Shown in pieces: positions 22,670-33,930 of a stretch of 64,000 nt of DNA. The notes under the pieces were generated by a model that saw only the letters and a program-made list of their open reading frames with translations, did no database searches and was not told the origin of the DNA. Numbering within the stretch: the first letter of the stretch is position 1; every line of letters starts with the position of its first letter. The translations under genes were made by a program, and so were the position numbers. This DNA comes from Phlebotomus papatasi. Its lineage: Eukaryota > Arthropoda > Insecta > Diptera > Psychodidae. The stretch lies in the NCBI RefSeq assembly GCF_024763615.1, contig NC_077222.1, positions 90,892,001 through 90,956,000 of the forward strand, read 5' to 3'.

Positions 22670-22825
22670 AAATTCTGCAGAATTCTGCAGAAATTCGTCA
22701 GATTTGAATTACTAACTGCCGAAAAATCAGCAGAATTTCTGCAGAATTTTGTTCTAAGGTGGATCCGATCGTTGTATGAAAATTCTGCAGAATTTTCTGC
22801 AGAATTTCTATAGAAAATTTTAAAA
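22670..22825. repeat. ATTCTGCAGAA palindrome-rich repeat
   Basis: ATTCTGCAGAATTCTGCAG and related inverted words recur six or more times. TIR-like ends pair around a GGATCCGATCGTTG centre. Probably a small MITE. Confidence 0.6.
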
Positions 22826-24886
22826 TTATCGGCAGAATTTCTTTGGAGTATTTAGATGATTTCTACATTTCTTCTACCCTTTCCAATGTTTCTAAACATT
22901 ATTTTAACTACATAAAAATATGTATTTCAATTTATTTAAAATTCAAGTTTTGTTCAACAATTTTACGTGCATACTCTCTTTTTTTACAATATTATTATGA
23001 TGTTATAATACAATATTATTAAATCAGCCATAATAGAAAATACGAAGGGGAAGGAAATGGTTAGAAAACACGAAAGAAATTCGCGATGCTCACGAAGTCG
23101 CACGACTATCCCGAAGCCACACGAAGTATCCGATTGAATGACAAGAAACGTTAAAATTTCAAAAGTGCAGAATTGCAGATCGAAGTTTTGCTGGGTTACT
23201 CTAAATTTGAAACTATTTTATTTTAATTTTTAAAACAATTTTACTCATAAATCAAAATAATTTTTGTGTAAAAATTCCAGCTTGTGTGTGATTTTCTCTG
23301 TTGTGTTCAATACCCAATGAAGAGAACATCCTCGAAACATCTCATCGTAGGTAATAAAAAATAAAAGTGCAAAAATCAAGAGAGGTTCAGCGGTGTTTTC
23401 GTCCATCTCCTGTTAAATTCTATTGAACCGAAAGTCTTCTGGGATAGAGAGAGTTGGGGCTACTTTGAGCTGTGGGGTTGGGGTACATTGATTTATGATT
23501 TTTCAATATGTACAGGGGCACAGGGGCTCTGAATTTAAAACGATTCTGCTGAGTTCAAAACCTTTATAGCAAAATTCAAAATAACGAAATTTAGAGTTCA
23601 AACCCATGGTTCTTCTAAATTTAAAAATACATACTCTAGTATTCCTGAATTTTAAACTTTAATAGGATTAAACACAATATATTCTATATTTTAAACTTAA
23701 ACTCGAATTTTTGAAATCGATAAAAAAGATTTTTCAAAATTTAATATAACGATTTATTAAAAATTTAAACGTTTGTCCTAGATACGATTGTTTAGTTTTA
23801 GTAGTAGAAGACACGGATTTAATTTTACACAAATCACAATTTGTTTTAAATTAAATGATCATTTTTTGTATAAAATTCTCCCAAAAATCCAAATTCATTT
23901 CAAAAAATGGACAGATCAGCATATTTTAGCGAGAAATCATCAGACCGGTATGAGACTGGAAGATTATCGTGAGATCGGCAAACTGACACGACACACGAGA
24001 TCTCCCCTATTTTTGGAAGAAATCGACATATCGGCACTCGACTGAACCGTGGGTGGGCGGCACAGTTATCTACCCCTTGGTTCAACTTACCTTCTAAGAG
24101 AAAAACATTTAGTGTTTTAAGTTAAAATCAACTAAATTAAGTAAACGTGCCCACGGCAAAAATAATTTTTTCACAGAGGTATCCAAAAATCAAATCCTAC
24201 CGTTTTATTTTCTTTTTTTAATGAAATTTCAGAGGTATTGTTCAAATATTATACTATTTTATGCGGAATAGTTTGAATAATATACTTTTTTATGTTAGAA
24301 GAACTCAAGATTCACGTAACTTCTTAAGGGGGAGGCTAAAATTATAAGTTAAAAAAATAAAACATTTTCTTGCTTATGTAGATAGATAAACTCTAAGAAT
24401 TTAAAGGTATTCGAACATACAAATCCGAAAGTAAAGGAGCGACGAGCAAGCTGTTTCAAAATAGTTTATCCCAAAATATGCAATAAAAAACATTAAAATT
24501 GTTTTGATTTGACGATTTTCTCCGGTATTTTTTGAGCTTAACATGAAATATAAGTTATATTTTTTTTTAATATTTTTCACGTCAAGTAAAGCTGTGATTT
24601 TATAATTTTTTTTCGAAAAATATTAATTTAAGTACTTTATGTATTTCAAGAAGTTTGGTCGTTACCTCACTCGAGAAAAGTCGCGAAAATTAGCTAATTT
24701 TTGGCCTCTTTATTCAGGCCATTCAGGCTTCCCCCTTAACTCTTTCGTATCATTTTTGGGACTCTGGATACTCAAAGGTAAATAGATATTCTGGGAACAC
24801 TTTAAATCTTGAAAATTCAATTCTTGTTATGATTACAAATTACGAACATGTACAAATCTCGGATTATTCTTATAGGTCCTCGATTA
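22826..24886 (+). other. nost intron or upstream region, no gene seen
   Basis: There are scattered minisatellite-like words to about 23600, then AT-rich DNA. The 85-codon ORF at 23788 shows no motif. Confidence 0.45.
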
Positions 24887-25034
24887 ATGCCCAGCTCACA
24901 ATAACTTCTGTTTGTAAACATGTTTTCAACATTTTCAATGAGAGTGAGGGAGATGACTAGATCTAGACTTCATTCACTCTCACTGAAATGTCAAAAACAT
25001 GTTTACAAAACAAAACTTATTGTGCGCTGAGCAT
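24887..25034. mobile_element. MITE family C, copy 2
   Basis: ATGCCCAGCTCACAATAACT at the left pairs with AACTTATTGTGCGCTGAGCAT at the right. The inner arms match 13245-13391, including ACTAGATCTAGA at the centre. Confidence 0.8.
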
Positions 25035-25199
25035 AACTTCTGAGCTAATTATTTTATATTATATTTTTTAATCAAAATATCATGAAATTGTTTTGTTGCT
25101 TATACTGAGGTTCAAAAGAGTTAAGAAATTAATATAACCAAAGAGTAGTGTACAGAAAAATTTTCTTATCATCAAATCCATCAATTTTCAGTACTTATC

Positions 25200-26105
25200 A
25201 GCCCTTGCACTCAAACACCTGTTGAGCAGTTCGCGCCAAGCGAGAAAGATCGTGTTGTTCTCTCTCACACTGCGGGAGAAGCTCCCAGGTGAAATAAAAA
25301 TTCACTATTCGGCGGTTTTTCAGTCGAGATCACACCGTTCGTCCATGAAGTTCGGTCCGGTCTCTTGCCCAGGTGATCTCAGTACTGCATTTCTCCCCTT
25401 CAATACCCCATAATTCAAACGCAATAGACCTACAGAGTAGTCAGTGATTTTTCCGGGAAGACAAAGTGATTTCAGTGATTGAGAATTTACGCGGAATATG
25501 GAGGGATTTCTGTGGCCATCCAGCCAATTGTGCACCACGCCTCATTGAGATCCATTAAGCGCCAGTGTCGAGAGATCAAGTGATCAAGTGGAAAATTCTG
25601 ACACTCCAGACTCTGGAAGAATTAATTGTTCAGTTGAGAAATACGATCTCAATAGTGTCGTAGTTTTCTCAGTCGCGAGTGCAAAAAAAAGTATTTTATT
25701 TTAGCTTTGCTAAAAGAAAGGAAAAATCTTAAAAATTTATCTAATTGTTGCATTGACTTTTGCCTTGAACGTTTCGCTTTTATCTGTTGTTCATTTTCCA
25801 CCTACTCTCTGTTTTATTTTTATATAAAATCGTTTTTCCACGGAGAGCATCAAACCTCAATGGGAAAATCCTCTGTGTTTGTGCAGAATATTGTGAATAA
25901 TGTTTTTCCATTGAAAAATGTGTGTCAAATGCTAATCACTGCAGCTCATCCACCTGTTTTGTAATTGGAGAAGTGCGCTTGGTGATTTTTCATCTTTCTC
26001 ACCATCATCATTTTCCTCATCTCATCTTGTCTTGAAGCAAGAGAGATAAATACACAAAAAAAAAATTGAGAGAGTTGAGAAGAAAAGCGATCGAGACGAT
26101 AAAAC
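25200..26105 (+). promoter_or_regulatory. candidate promoter and 5' UTR for the short nost isoform
   Basis: The stretch is richer in GC and CpG (AGTTCGCGCCAAGCGAG, CAGTCGCGAGTGC) and holds initiator-like TCAGTC at 25320. It leads without a gene into the Kozak-like AAAACATGG at 26102. It has several upstream ATGs. An upstream 5' exon could join within it at TGTGCAG near 25886. Confidence 0.45.
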
Positions 26106-26126
26106 ATGGCTCAATTGAATCCATCG
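26106..26126 (+). CDS. nost (Nostrin), short alternative first coding exon MAQLNPS
   Basis: AAAACATGGCT is close to the ideal insect start. Seven codons (MAQLNPS) end exactly at the donor GTAGGT in phase 0. The phase-0 acceptor at 56961 joins it to give MAQLNPSGQSGFEELRRYVK, a start of the right size for a Nostrin/F-BAR N-terminus. The join crosses about 31 kb. No other short exon in the intron fits as well. Transcript data would be needed to prove it, so this rests on start context, donor and phase. Confidence 0.65.
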
Positions 26127-26209
26127 GTAGGTTTTCCACATGCATCTTTCTCTCACTTTTTCTGTGCACCCAGCTTTTTGTTCACCTGATTGATCCCCAC
26201 TCTTCTGAA

Positions 26210-26267
26210 CATCTCTCCTCAATGACAAGAGAGATGAGCATCTCTCCTCAATGACAAGAGAGATGAG
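26210..26267 (+). repeat. two tandem 29-bp units
   Basis: CATCTCTCCTCAATGACAAG followed by AGAGATGAG occurs twice in a row, at 26210-26238 and 26239-26267, without change. Each unit can fold on itself, since CATCTCTC pairs with GAGAGATG. It lies 84 bases after the short first coding exon. Confidence 0.85.
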
Positions 26268-26689
26268 CACGCAATAATTTTTCCACCTGAACCGATCTTT
26301 TTTTCACGCTCTAGCAGCTGCGATGGTAAAAATCCCAGAATGTGAATTTTCCATGGGCTTTTGTGTCCAACTCTCTGTGGTCAATGAATAAAATTTTTTA
26401 ATGCTGAATAGTGTTTAAAATTAGATGATTTTTCCCGTTAGCTTCAGCACTTTTTGCTACCTTTTATTGTTCAATGGACATTATGACGATTACAAGTTTT
26501 TTTCTTGCTGATGAACTCAGAGAAATGTCCCAATTTTGGTTGCGGAAGTTGTGAAAATTTGCGAAATAAGAACACATTAAACTTCTGTGGTGTTAATCAC
26601 GCTACAAAATGCTCTAAATGAGGTGTGCAAGGTGTCTAATGATACAGATATGTTCAATAGCGGAAGATGGGGCAATTCCATGCACATAG

Positions 26690-27127
26690 AAAAAATCTTT
26701 CGTTAAATTGTTCGTAAATGTTTGTGAATTCTTTCCGGGGAATAACGAAATGTTCGTAAATTGTATTACCCACTGAAATGTTCGTGAAAGTTTGTATTTT
26801 TCACAAATATTGTTTGTAACATAATCACTGATAAGCATTTTTTACAAACGTTTGTTCGTAAATAAACAGAAAACTCTTCGTGAAATTTTGTCATTTATTC
26901 GTAAAATTTTGTCACAAACAAAACTGTACGAACAAAAAAGACGTACAAGATGTACGTACAAGAGCCTAAACTGCTCGTCAAGTGATCATGTTACAAAGGT
27001 TACAAATAATATTTGTGAAAAAGTACAAATTTTTACGAACTTTTTAACGAGTGACACGTTTTACGAAACATTTTGTAAGTCGCCAGTACGAATTCACAAA
27101 CTTTACAAACAATTTTATGAAATACTC
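26690..27127. mobile_element. TIR element of the GTTCGTAAA family
   Basis: AAATTGTTCGTAAATGTTTG near 26703 pairs with CAAACTTTACAAACAATTTT at 27105. The inner part has the same sub-repeats as 6950-7680. It is about 440 bp with no intact ORF. Confidence 0.65.
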
Positions 27128-27329
27128 CCTCTGTTCCGACAAAAGTCGTAGTTGTACATTTTTTATACAAAAATACTTTCAAGTTTTAAAATATTTTCTG
27201 GAATCAAATATTCAATCACATGAGAATATAATGCTTAATTCTGGGCATTTTACTATCGCAGAAAATAATGGAGACCGAGGCAAAACTTGACAAAATGGAT
27301 TTATACTTATTTTTATGATCTCTCAGAAA

Positions 27330-27480
27330 AATTAATCGATTTATCCCTATTCGCCTCTCGACAAGGTGACTTCAGGAAGATTTTCGGATTTGATCTCAAA
27401 GCGATCCAAGGCAAGATCCTGAATTTGATTCAGCCATCTTGTTCTAGGTCTGCCTCGAGGTAGAGACCCTTCCACAATGG
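27330..27480 (-). pseudogene. 3' fragment of a non-LTR retrotransposon ORF (RTE-like)
   Basis: The minus strand reads EGSLPRGRPRTRWLNQIQDL and then ALDRFEIKSENLPEV. The GRPRTRWLxQI word is typical of the C-terminal end of RTE-type and similar non-LTR reverse-transcriptase ORFs. Only this tail remains. No target duplication was found. Confidence 0.5.
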
Positions 27481-27499
27481 CTTGCAATGCTTTTCTAGG

Positions 27500-29200
27500 G
27501 AATCAGCATATTCGTTTAGGAAATTTTCTGCTCTATAATTTTTCAGAAAATAAGTCTGAAGACTACTTTCCTCTATCCTGATAAAAAATGGGCTATTCGA
27601 ATTATTTCCCAATAGTCAATTTTGTGATTTTGAGTCAATTTGATTTACAGTTTATAGCTGTACATGTGCACATCTTTGTCGAAGACCTTTTTTCTCTATT
27701 TTAACGATAAATATTCTTTAATTTACTTAGGGTGAAAGGAACGTCTATTGACACTTTAAGAATTCGTTTCAGCACCTATTAACACCCTACTTTGTACCAT
27801 TTGGGATACGAAATTTGAACATCTTTGTTTATAGTAAAAGGTATATTACAGAAAAACGTTATATTACTCATATTTTACTAGATATATTAAATAATTTTCA
27901 ATATTTTGACAAAAGTGTCAATAGGGGTTCCCTGTCGAACAGACGTTCCTCCGACCCTAATCAGTAATGGTAAAAGAAGTATTCTAAAAATAAGGCTCAA
28001 AATTTCCATTTTTTTCTTTTTTCTTTATTCTTATTCCTTTCTCGAATACCTTCCTAAATACTTTGTCTCTTAAAAAGGTCCATGAAGACTATATATTTTT
28101 GTGATAAAAATTCACATCGTCAGTCTCTTTTATTTTAGAAAATTTATTAAATTATGAATATTTGATTTGAAAACTTGCCCCAATCTCCCTTATAGCTATA
28201 TTTTTACGAATAAGACGCATGAAACCGCCCCAACCTCCCGTAGAATGCTTTTTGTAGTTCAAAGTAATGTTCGGAAAATAATTGATAACACTGATTCACT
28301 CCAAAGATATTCGATTGATAATAAACATTTTAGGCCAAATTGAAGATAACAGAAAAATAAACAGAAATGCAAGAATTTTAATCCTCAGCGGAAATGTTTT
28401 ATGATTTTTTAATACTCGTTTTTTATTACAAGTTGAATATTAACATTTTTAGAGTGAGTTATTAGGCATGGAACAATAATGGTCTTCCATGCCTCAAAGA
28501 GTTTATGTATTTTAGAATTTAAGGTTATATTAGGCGTTATAGAGGATTTAAAAGTCCTCCTTTTTTCTTATAGTAAAAGAGAGTTTTTAAGTTTTCATAA
28601 CTAAAATTTATGCTTCTGAAAATTGTAAAAACTCCTAAAATTCACAGAAAATATATTTTCTCTTCTTGAAACATAAATTGTAAATAAAGCAGAATGATTT
28701 GATTTAAATTTTCTTGGTTATTTCAAATACTCATAACTTAAACCTTAATTGTTCAACAAATTTTAAGCTTAAGAAAATGTTCTGAGGTAAGGGAGGGCGG
28801 AGCACTTTAACGCAAGGGCAGTTTCAATTTTTGCATATTTTTCTTAATGTTTTTAAAGGAATGTGATAAAATCTTTATATATAATGATCTAGCTGTTGCG
28901 GTTCGGTCTAACATAACCTTACATTTCAAAATTCTTTTATTAGTAATGGATTTAGGGTCAATTTATAGATGATACATTAACAATTTTCAAATAAATTGTC
29001 CGATTCGTGGTTCGGATTGATTTCCTGAATTTGTTCAACGTCTCGAAAATAAATATCTAACTACAAGATTTCTTTTTTAATTTTCTTGGAGGATTACAAT
29101 AAATATTTTAAAGAAAGATTAATTAAAAAGATAATTATTAAAGAATTCTTTTTATAATGCATTTACTAAATAAGAAACTTCACAGAATAATTTATTTTCG
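27500..29200 (+). other. nost intron, no feature recognised
   Basis: AT-rich sequence. There is a TIR-like pair AGGGTGAAAGGAACGTCTAT/AACAGACGTTCCTCCGACCCT at about 27729-27959, probably another small MITE. Confidence 0.45.
27729..27959. mobile_element. MITE candidate (AGGGTGAAAGGAACGTCTAT)
   Basis: AGGGTGAAAGGAACGTCTATTGACAC at the left pairs with GTGTCAATAGG... and GACGTTCCTCCGACCCT at the right, with some mismatch. Only this copy was noticed. Confidence 0.5.
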
Positions 29201-29201
29201 C

Positions 29202-29420
29202 TAGGGGGAAGTGGGGCACCTTTGAAAGTGGGGTACCTTTGAAATTGTAATTTTTCACCTATTTTCAAATAAAATTGAGCTTTATTGTAATATAATTTAG
29301 CTGCACAAACAGATTAAGAATCTAAATTAGATTATGATATGGCTCAGTTTCACTTAAACATGGGTGAAAAATTCCTACTCCAAAGGTGCCCCAGTTTCAA
29401 AGTGCCCCACTTCCCCCTAT
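29202..29420. mobile_element. MITE family D, copy 1 (TIR GGGGGAAGTGGGGCACC)
   Basis: TAGGGGGAAGTGGGGCACCT pairs with AAGTGCCCCACTTCCCCCTA at the other end, TA at each side. The body has AAATAAAATTGAGCTTTAT. A closely related copy lies 126 bp away at 29546-29763, and a one-ended relic is near 37480. Confidence 0.85.
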
Positions 29421-29426
29421 ATAAAC

Positions 29427-29855
29427 TAGGGGAATGTAGGCATGGTTAGTACACAGTAAATCTTCAAAATATGCGAATTTTGTCTTTGTTTGCAAAAAGC
29501 TAGCTTACCATTTTTCATCTTGTCTCATTAGGTTAATAATTATCTTAGAGGGAAGTGGGGCACTTTGAAAGTGGGGCACCTTTGAAATTGGGATTTTTCA
29601 CATATTTTTAAATAAAATTGAGCCTTATCGTGATATAATTTAGCTGCCCAAACATATTGAGAATCTAAAATATATCCCGATTAGGCTCAATTTTGTTTAA
29701 AAATATGTGAAAAATCCCAATTTCAGAGGTTCCCCACTTTCAACGGTGCCCCATTTCCCCCTATGGCTAAGAAATTACGAACTATATCTGCAACCAAAGA
29801 GAAAATCCGTATCGTTTTAAGGTTCACTGTGTGCGAACCATGCCTACATTTCCCT
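29427..29855. mobile_element. MITE family E interrupted by MITE D
   Basis: TAGGGGAATGTAGGCATGGT at the left pairs with ACCATGCCTACATTTCCCTA at the right. The intact copy at 44096-44315 lacks the middle 218 bp, which here is MITE D copy 2. Confidence 0.85.
29546..29763. mobile_element. MITE family D, copy 2, nested in family E
   Basis: TAGAGGGAAGTGGGGCACTT and its inverse at 29744-29763. It is inserted in the centre of the family E element. Confidence 0.85.
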
Positions 29856-30639
29856 ACATTTTAAATGAAACCATCAAGATGTCATCCGAATAACTTCGAT
29901 TCGAATAAGAGAGCGCGCACAGTAAATTGTGATGGATTAAATTGCCATTTCGTAGTATTTAAGATAAACGAAATTTATTGATAAACACCTGAGTTATTAG
30001 AAATTGAAATGAGTTCATTTAAACTGAGCCACGAAATGCAAATAATCAAGTTTTTTTAATAAGAAAAATTGAGCTTATGAAATTGCAGATAACCGAAAGA
30101 CCTGTATCTATTAATTGGTACTATTAATTTCAGTATCGAAGCTAATTTTCAACTTACGATAACATTTTGTAAAAGATCTACTCAACACAAATTTATATCA
30201 GATAATACATAAACATTTATTTTTTATCTCACAAATAAATTTTAAATCGTGAATTTTAATGTATAATTGACTACTCTACTGAAGTATTAAATGCTTCAAA
30301 ATAAATTTGCAATATTGAAGGTTTTTCACACAGATTAATTATATTGTTTATAAATCAAAATTATGGTTCATGAACAAATTATCTTTTTTTTCTCCTGCTC
30401 AAAATTCAAGTGGCACTTGTAACGCTTTCAAATTCAAGTTTAAGTTTAATGCGTTTAATGCTTAATGGCATTTGCACGAAGTTACCATGCTCAGAAGTCT
30501 TTCACAATTTACGAAGATGAAGATCTATTATGATATCGATGATTTATGACTTAAAAATATTTCTAAATTAAAGTATCGACCTTTTCTTTTTCTATTATCA
30601 ACTTGTAGTAACATAAAATTGAAAGTTTAACCTCGCGAT

Positions 30640-30880
30640 GAGAAGAAGATGGTATAAGAGTGAAGATTTGCCGAAGGAGACTCCCAGGATGAGCCCCTTC
30701 CCTCGCGAAGGTCACTCTTGTGGCAAAAGTGAAAGACAAATCAGTGGCAAATCGCTTCAGGTTGCAATTAGCAATGCCACAGCGATTAATGCAGAGTCTG
30801 GTCAGCTTTTTTTTCTTCCTGCCCTCCTCTCTGACCAAAGAACTCGCGCGCGCTCTTGATCGATTTTCGAACGCCAAGAA
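30640..30880. promoter_or_regulatory. GC-richer patch, possible regulatory element
   Basis: Opposite-strand ORFs overlap here without a motif. CTCGCGAAGG, GGTCACTCTTG and CTCGCGCGCGCTC stand out from the AT-rich intron. This could be an enhancer or a minor promoter; nothing specific supports either. Confidence 0.25.
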
Positions 30881-31949
30881 AACTGGTCCAGAGCGCCAAG
30901 AAAACAGCCTTTAGCCCACGATAATACTCCCTCAATTTTATTTAGCATAATTTGATCGGGAATGAGGACAAGATACTAAATTCTAAGAACTGGTTTTTCT
31001 CTGGCTTCGCAGTCTATAGAGAGAAGTTAATTTCAATAAAATCCACTTTTTCTGATTTCTTTTATATCTCTCGCATTTCTTGCAAGACAAGGAAGCTGTA
31101 ACGAATATTTTTTAAAATACTCTGCGGCTCTTTTTTTTTACAATCTCAAGCTGTGAAAGATAAAAAGGACTGTAAAATTTATTTTTATGACCACTATTGA
31201 GCTCTCTAAATTGAGTAGAACAATTATTTCCCGCATTTTCTTTCAGCAAAATACCTCAAGTGTTATCAAGCAATGTTTGTTTCAAGATTAAAATACCTCT
31301 GAAAATTCAGTTAATATGCCTTTGAGCACTTGAACAAATGTTTAGCGCATTTACTATAATGAAAAAGATCTCTTTTGGAATTGTTTTATTTTTATTTTTA
31401 TTCTTGTTTAATTGTCAGTGAGACACTTTACGATGATGTCTTATACGTATTAAATTTTCACACGTTGAAAATACAAATGTGAGACTCTCACGCTGTTTGA
31501 TTGCGGTCTCTCGCCCAAAATTGAGCTCAAGAAATGTGGAAAAAACACTTGAGGGCTTTCCCACAATCTCCAAGAGGCGCTTTCAATTTTTTAGGGTTAG
31601 ATATTATTGCAAAATCTACAACTAGAATTCATAAAGCACTAATTCATGCACAGATATCTCCCAAAGATAGCATTTCCAATAATTATTTATCATGTAAAAG
31701 ATGAAAATATGAGGTTTCTGTGAGGCACGAGACCTTCAAGAGGAAATTAAGTGGATTTTCTCAAAGAAATCTTTGTATGGAAAGTCTCAACAAAAAGTTA
31801 ATTGTTCGTACTTTAGAGTTAACTCCCAATTATGAGCATACCCCATTGAGAAGCCTCTTGAGAATCTTCGAATCTTCTGAAATTCAAGCACATTAAGGTG
31901 CAAACACATTAATATAAAATATTTTGATTCAATTTTTTTTCAATAAATA

Positions 31950-32345
31950 AATTAGGGTTATAGCCGTTACTTTACCGATTCACCGCCAATTGTAACCGAT
32001 GCAGTCGGGTTCAGAATTATAAGAGCTTTCAAAAAAGTCCAAATTTAACCAAATCCGTTGAAAATTAGGCCTTCCATGGTGATTGACTTTTGACCTTGAA
32101 TAATTCAAGATGGCGAATTAAACGGTGATAGGTGTCTAAGAACGAAATGTTCAGCTGGACTAACTACGAAACATAGCCGAAAATCATTGAAATCACTAGG
32201 GCCAATTTTTTGCAAAGTCAAAAAAACATGTTTTTGGAGGGGTTAAAAGGGGTGGGGGGTACTTTGGGTAAGTTAGTTCGCTAGAGCATGCTTACTTGTG
32301 GGGGGGGGGGGGCAATTTTCGTAAAATCAAAATCACACCTTTTTC
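31950..32345. repeat. diverged dispersed repeat and a G run
   Basis: The block shares short words with the gaaccggttc repeat family (TTGTAACCGATGCAGTCGGGT). It ends at a run of 13 or 14 G near 32301, which breaks the AT-rich context. Confidence 0.4.
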
Positions 32346-32465
32346 TTACTCAAACTAAACTAAGAAATATGAATTTTGATTTCATGAAATTTTCCTAATC
32401 TAAAAGGTGTGCAAGAATCATAAGAAATTAAAAATGGTCAGTAAGAAAATTAAAATTGATCAGTA

Positions 32466-32739
32466 ATGCCTCCGGCACACCTTTTAAATCAGGAAGATTT
32501 CAAGAAATCAAAATTCGCATTTCTTTCTCTTTTAAAAGATTTGCATAATTCTATTTTATTCTTTCGGACTAAAAATTGGATTAAACTAAATTTAATTTGG
32601 TGTGATGTTCAAAAGAAGAAGGAGAAGAAGAGTGAAAACGAGCAGGATAGATATATGCAGATCTTTTGAAAAATAAAGGGATGTGAATTTTGGCTTTTGG
32701 AAATTTTACTGGTCTAAAAGGTGTGCCAAAATCATAAGG
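32466..32739. mobile_element. MITE family F, copy 1 (TIR CACACCTTTTAAATCAGG)
   Basis: GCACACCTTTTAAATCAGGA at the left pairs loosely with TGGTCTAAAAGGTGTGCC at the right. The body includes a 'TTTGGTGTGATGTTCAAAAG' stretch shared with 43635-43887. A further partial end precedes it at about 32365-32420. Confidence 0.65.
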
Positions 32740-32781
32740 ATTAAAATTAAACAGAAAAGAAATTTAGGCCCTGTACACACT

Positions 32782-32879
32782 TACGACATAAGCCGAGAGA
32801 CGGCTTAGTGGGAAATTATAGAAATGTGGTTTAACTATTATTTCCAACATAATTACACTATAAGCCGTCTCTCGGCCAA
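32782..32879. mobile_element. MITE family G, copy 1 (TIR TAAGCCGAGAGACGGCTTA)
   Basis: ATAAGCCGAGAGACGGCTTA at the left pairs with TAAGCCGTCTCTCGGCC at the right. The TIR itself is partly palindromic. A sister copy is at 49459-49565. Confidence 0.7.
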
Positions 32880-33219
32880 TCCTCAGGTCTGTCAAGGCCC
32901 TTACTCAGCAGAAACTTAAAATTGATCAGTAAAACATTAAAATTGGTCTGTAAAAAATTAAAACAGGAAGTCACAGTTTCTGTATATCGTCGGTTCCAAA
33001 CAAGACTATTTCTAAACTTACAATAGTATAAAAAGTGGTATCATTAGATGCATTAAATCTGCATTCCTATAAAATTTAATGCTGATTAAGTTATTCCTGC
33101 AAACGTTATAAGGAAAAAACTGAATATCATCGTGCCCAATTATTGAGTTTTATGCGCACAATTTTACTGCTCGAACTCCACAGAGAGAGCAGTATATATA
33201 ATGCCTCTATTTTTTCACT

Positions 33220-33930
33220 CCCCGCCCCCAAATTTCCACTTTGTAGACCACTTTTGTTAACAAATCTTCACGTTTCAGACGACTTATGAGAAATATCGTC
33301 ACGCTGTTTGTCCGTCTGTCCGTCCGACTGTTGCCAGCTCTAGAGGCCAAACGGTTAGAGATAGCGACATGGGACTTTTGGGGGACCCCCCATAAGTCGA
33401 CCCAAGGATCGTTAACATGCCTCTTATTTTTCCTCCACCCTTCCTTTTCCCCTCCAAAACCATATTTTTTGAGATTGCTCAAAAACGCGTTGTGCGATTT
33501 TTTTCATTTTTGGATATGTTTTAGAGATTACCCAGGCGGACATTTGACCATATACGAAAAAATCGTTGAAAATTTCTAAACGGTCTTTCAAGGTTAAAGG
33601 TTAAAAATACACTAGAGAGCGGATTTATCAAGTGAATGGAGTCATGTTTGGACTCGTTGGAAAGGTCTTGGAAGTTCATATAAAACTGGACCAGTTCCAA
33701 TCAGTTCTGAACCGATAATGAACAGGTAATGAACCGGTTCATAGCCGATAACTAATTTTTATCAGAAAATCAATTCTATTATTTTTAAAATAATTTTGAA
33801 GGATCTTTTGAATGATTTATGAATCGGTTCAAATCGGTTGAGAACTGTGGTAAATGGTAAATGATGCGAAAGCACTTTTGAGGTATAGAATCTAGGTCAC
33901 GATTTCGAGCATTTTGCAAAGTCTGGGACG
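33220..33930. repeat. gaaccggttc / GTCACGCTG repeat family, copy 2
   Basis: ATATCGTCACGCTGTTTGTC, GAGGCCAAACGGTTAGAGAT and GAACCGGTTCATAGCCGAT follow in this order. The same order is seen at 62390-62830. The unclassified repeat is about 600 bp. ORFs on both strands here are by-products. Confidence 0.55.

Noticed and set aside
30563..30914. Overlapping ORFs on both strands in a GC-richer patch
   Set aside because: No motif, both strands open equally; kept only as a weak regulatory candidate.
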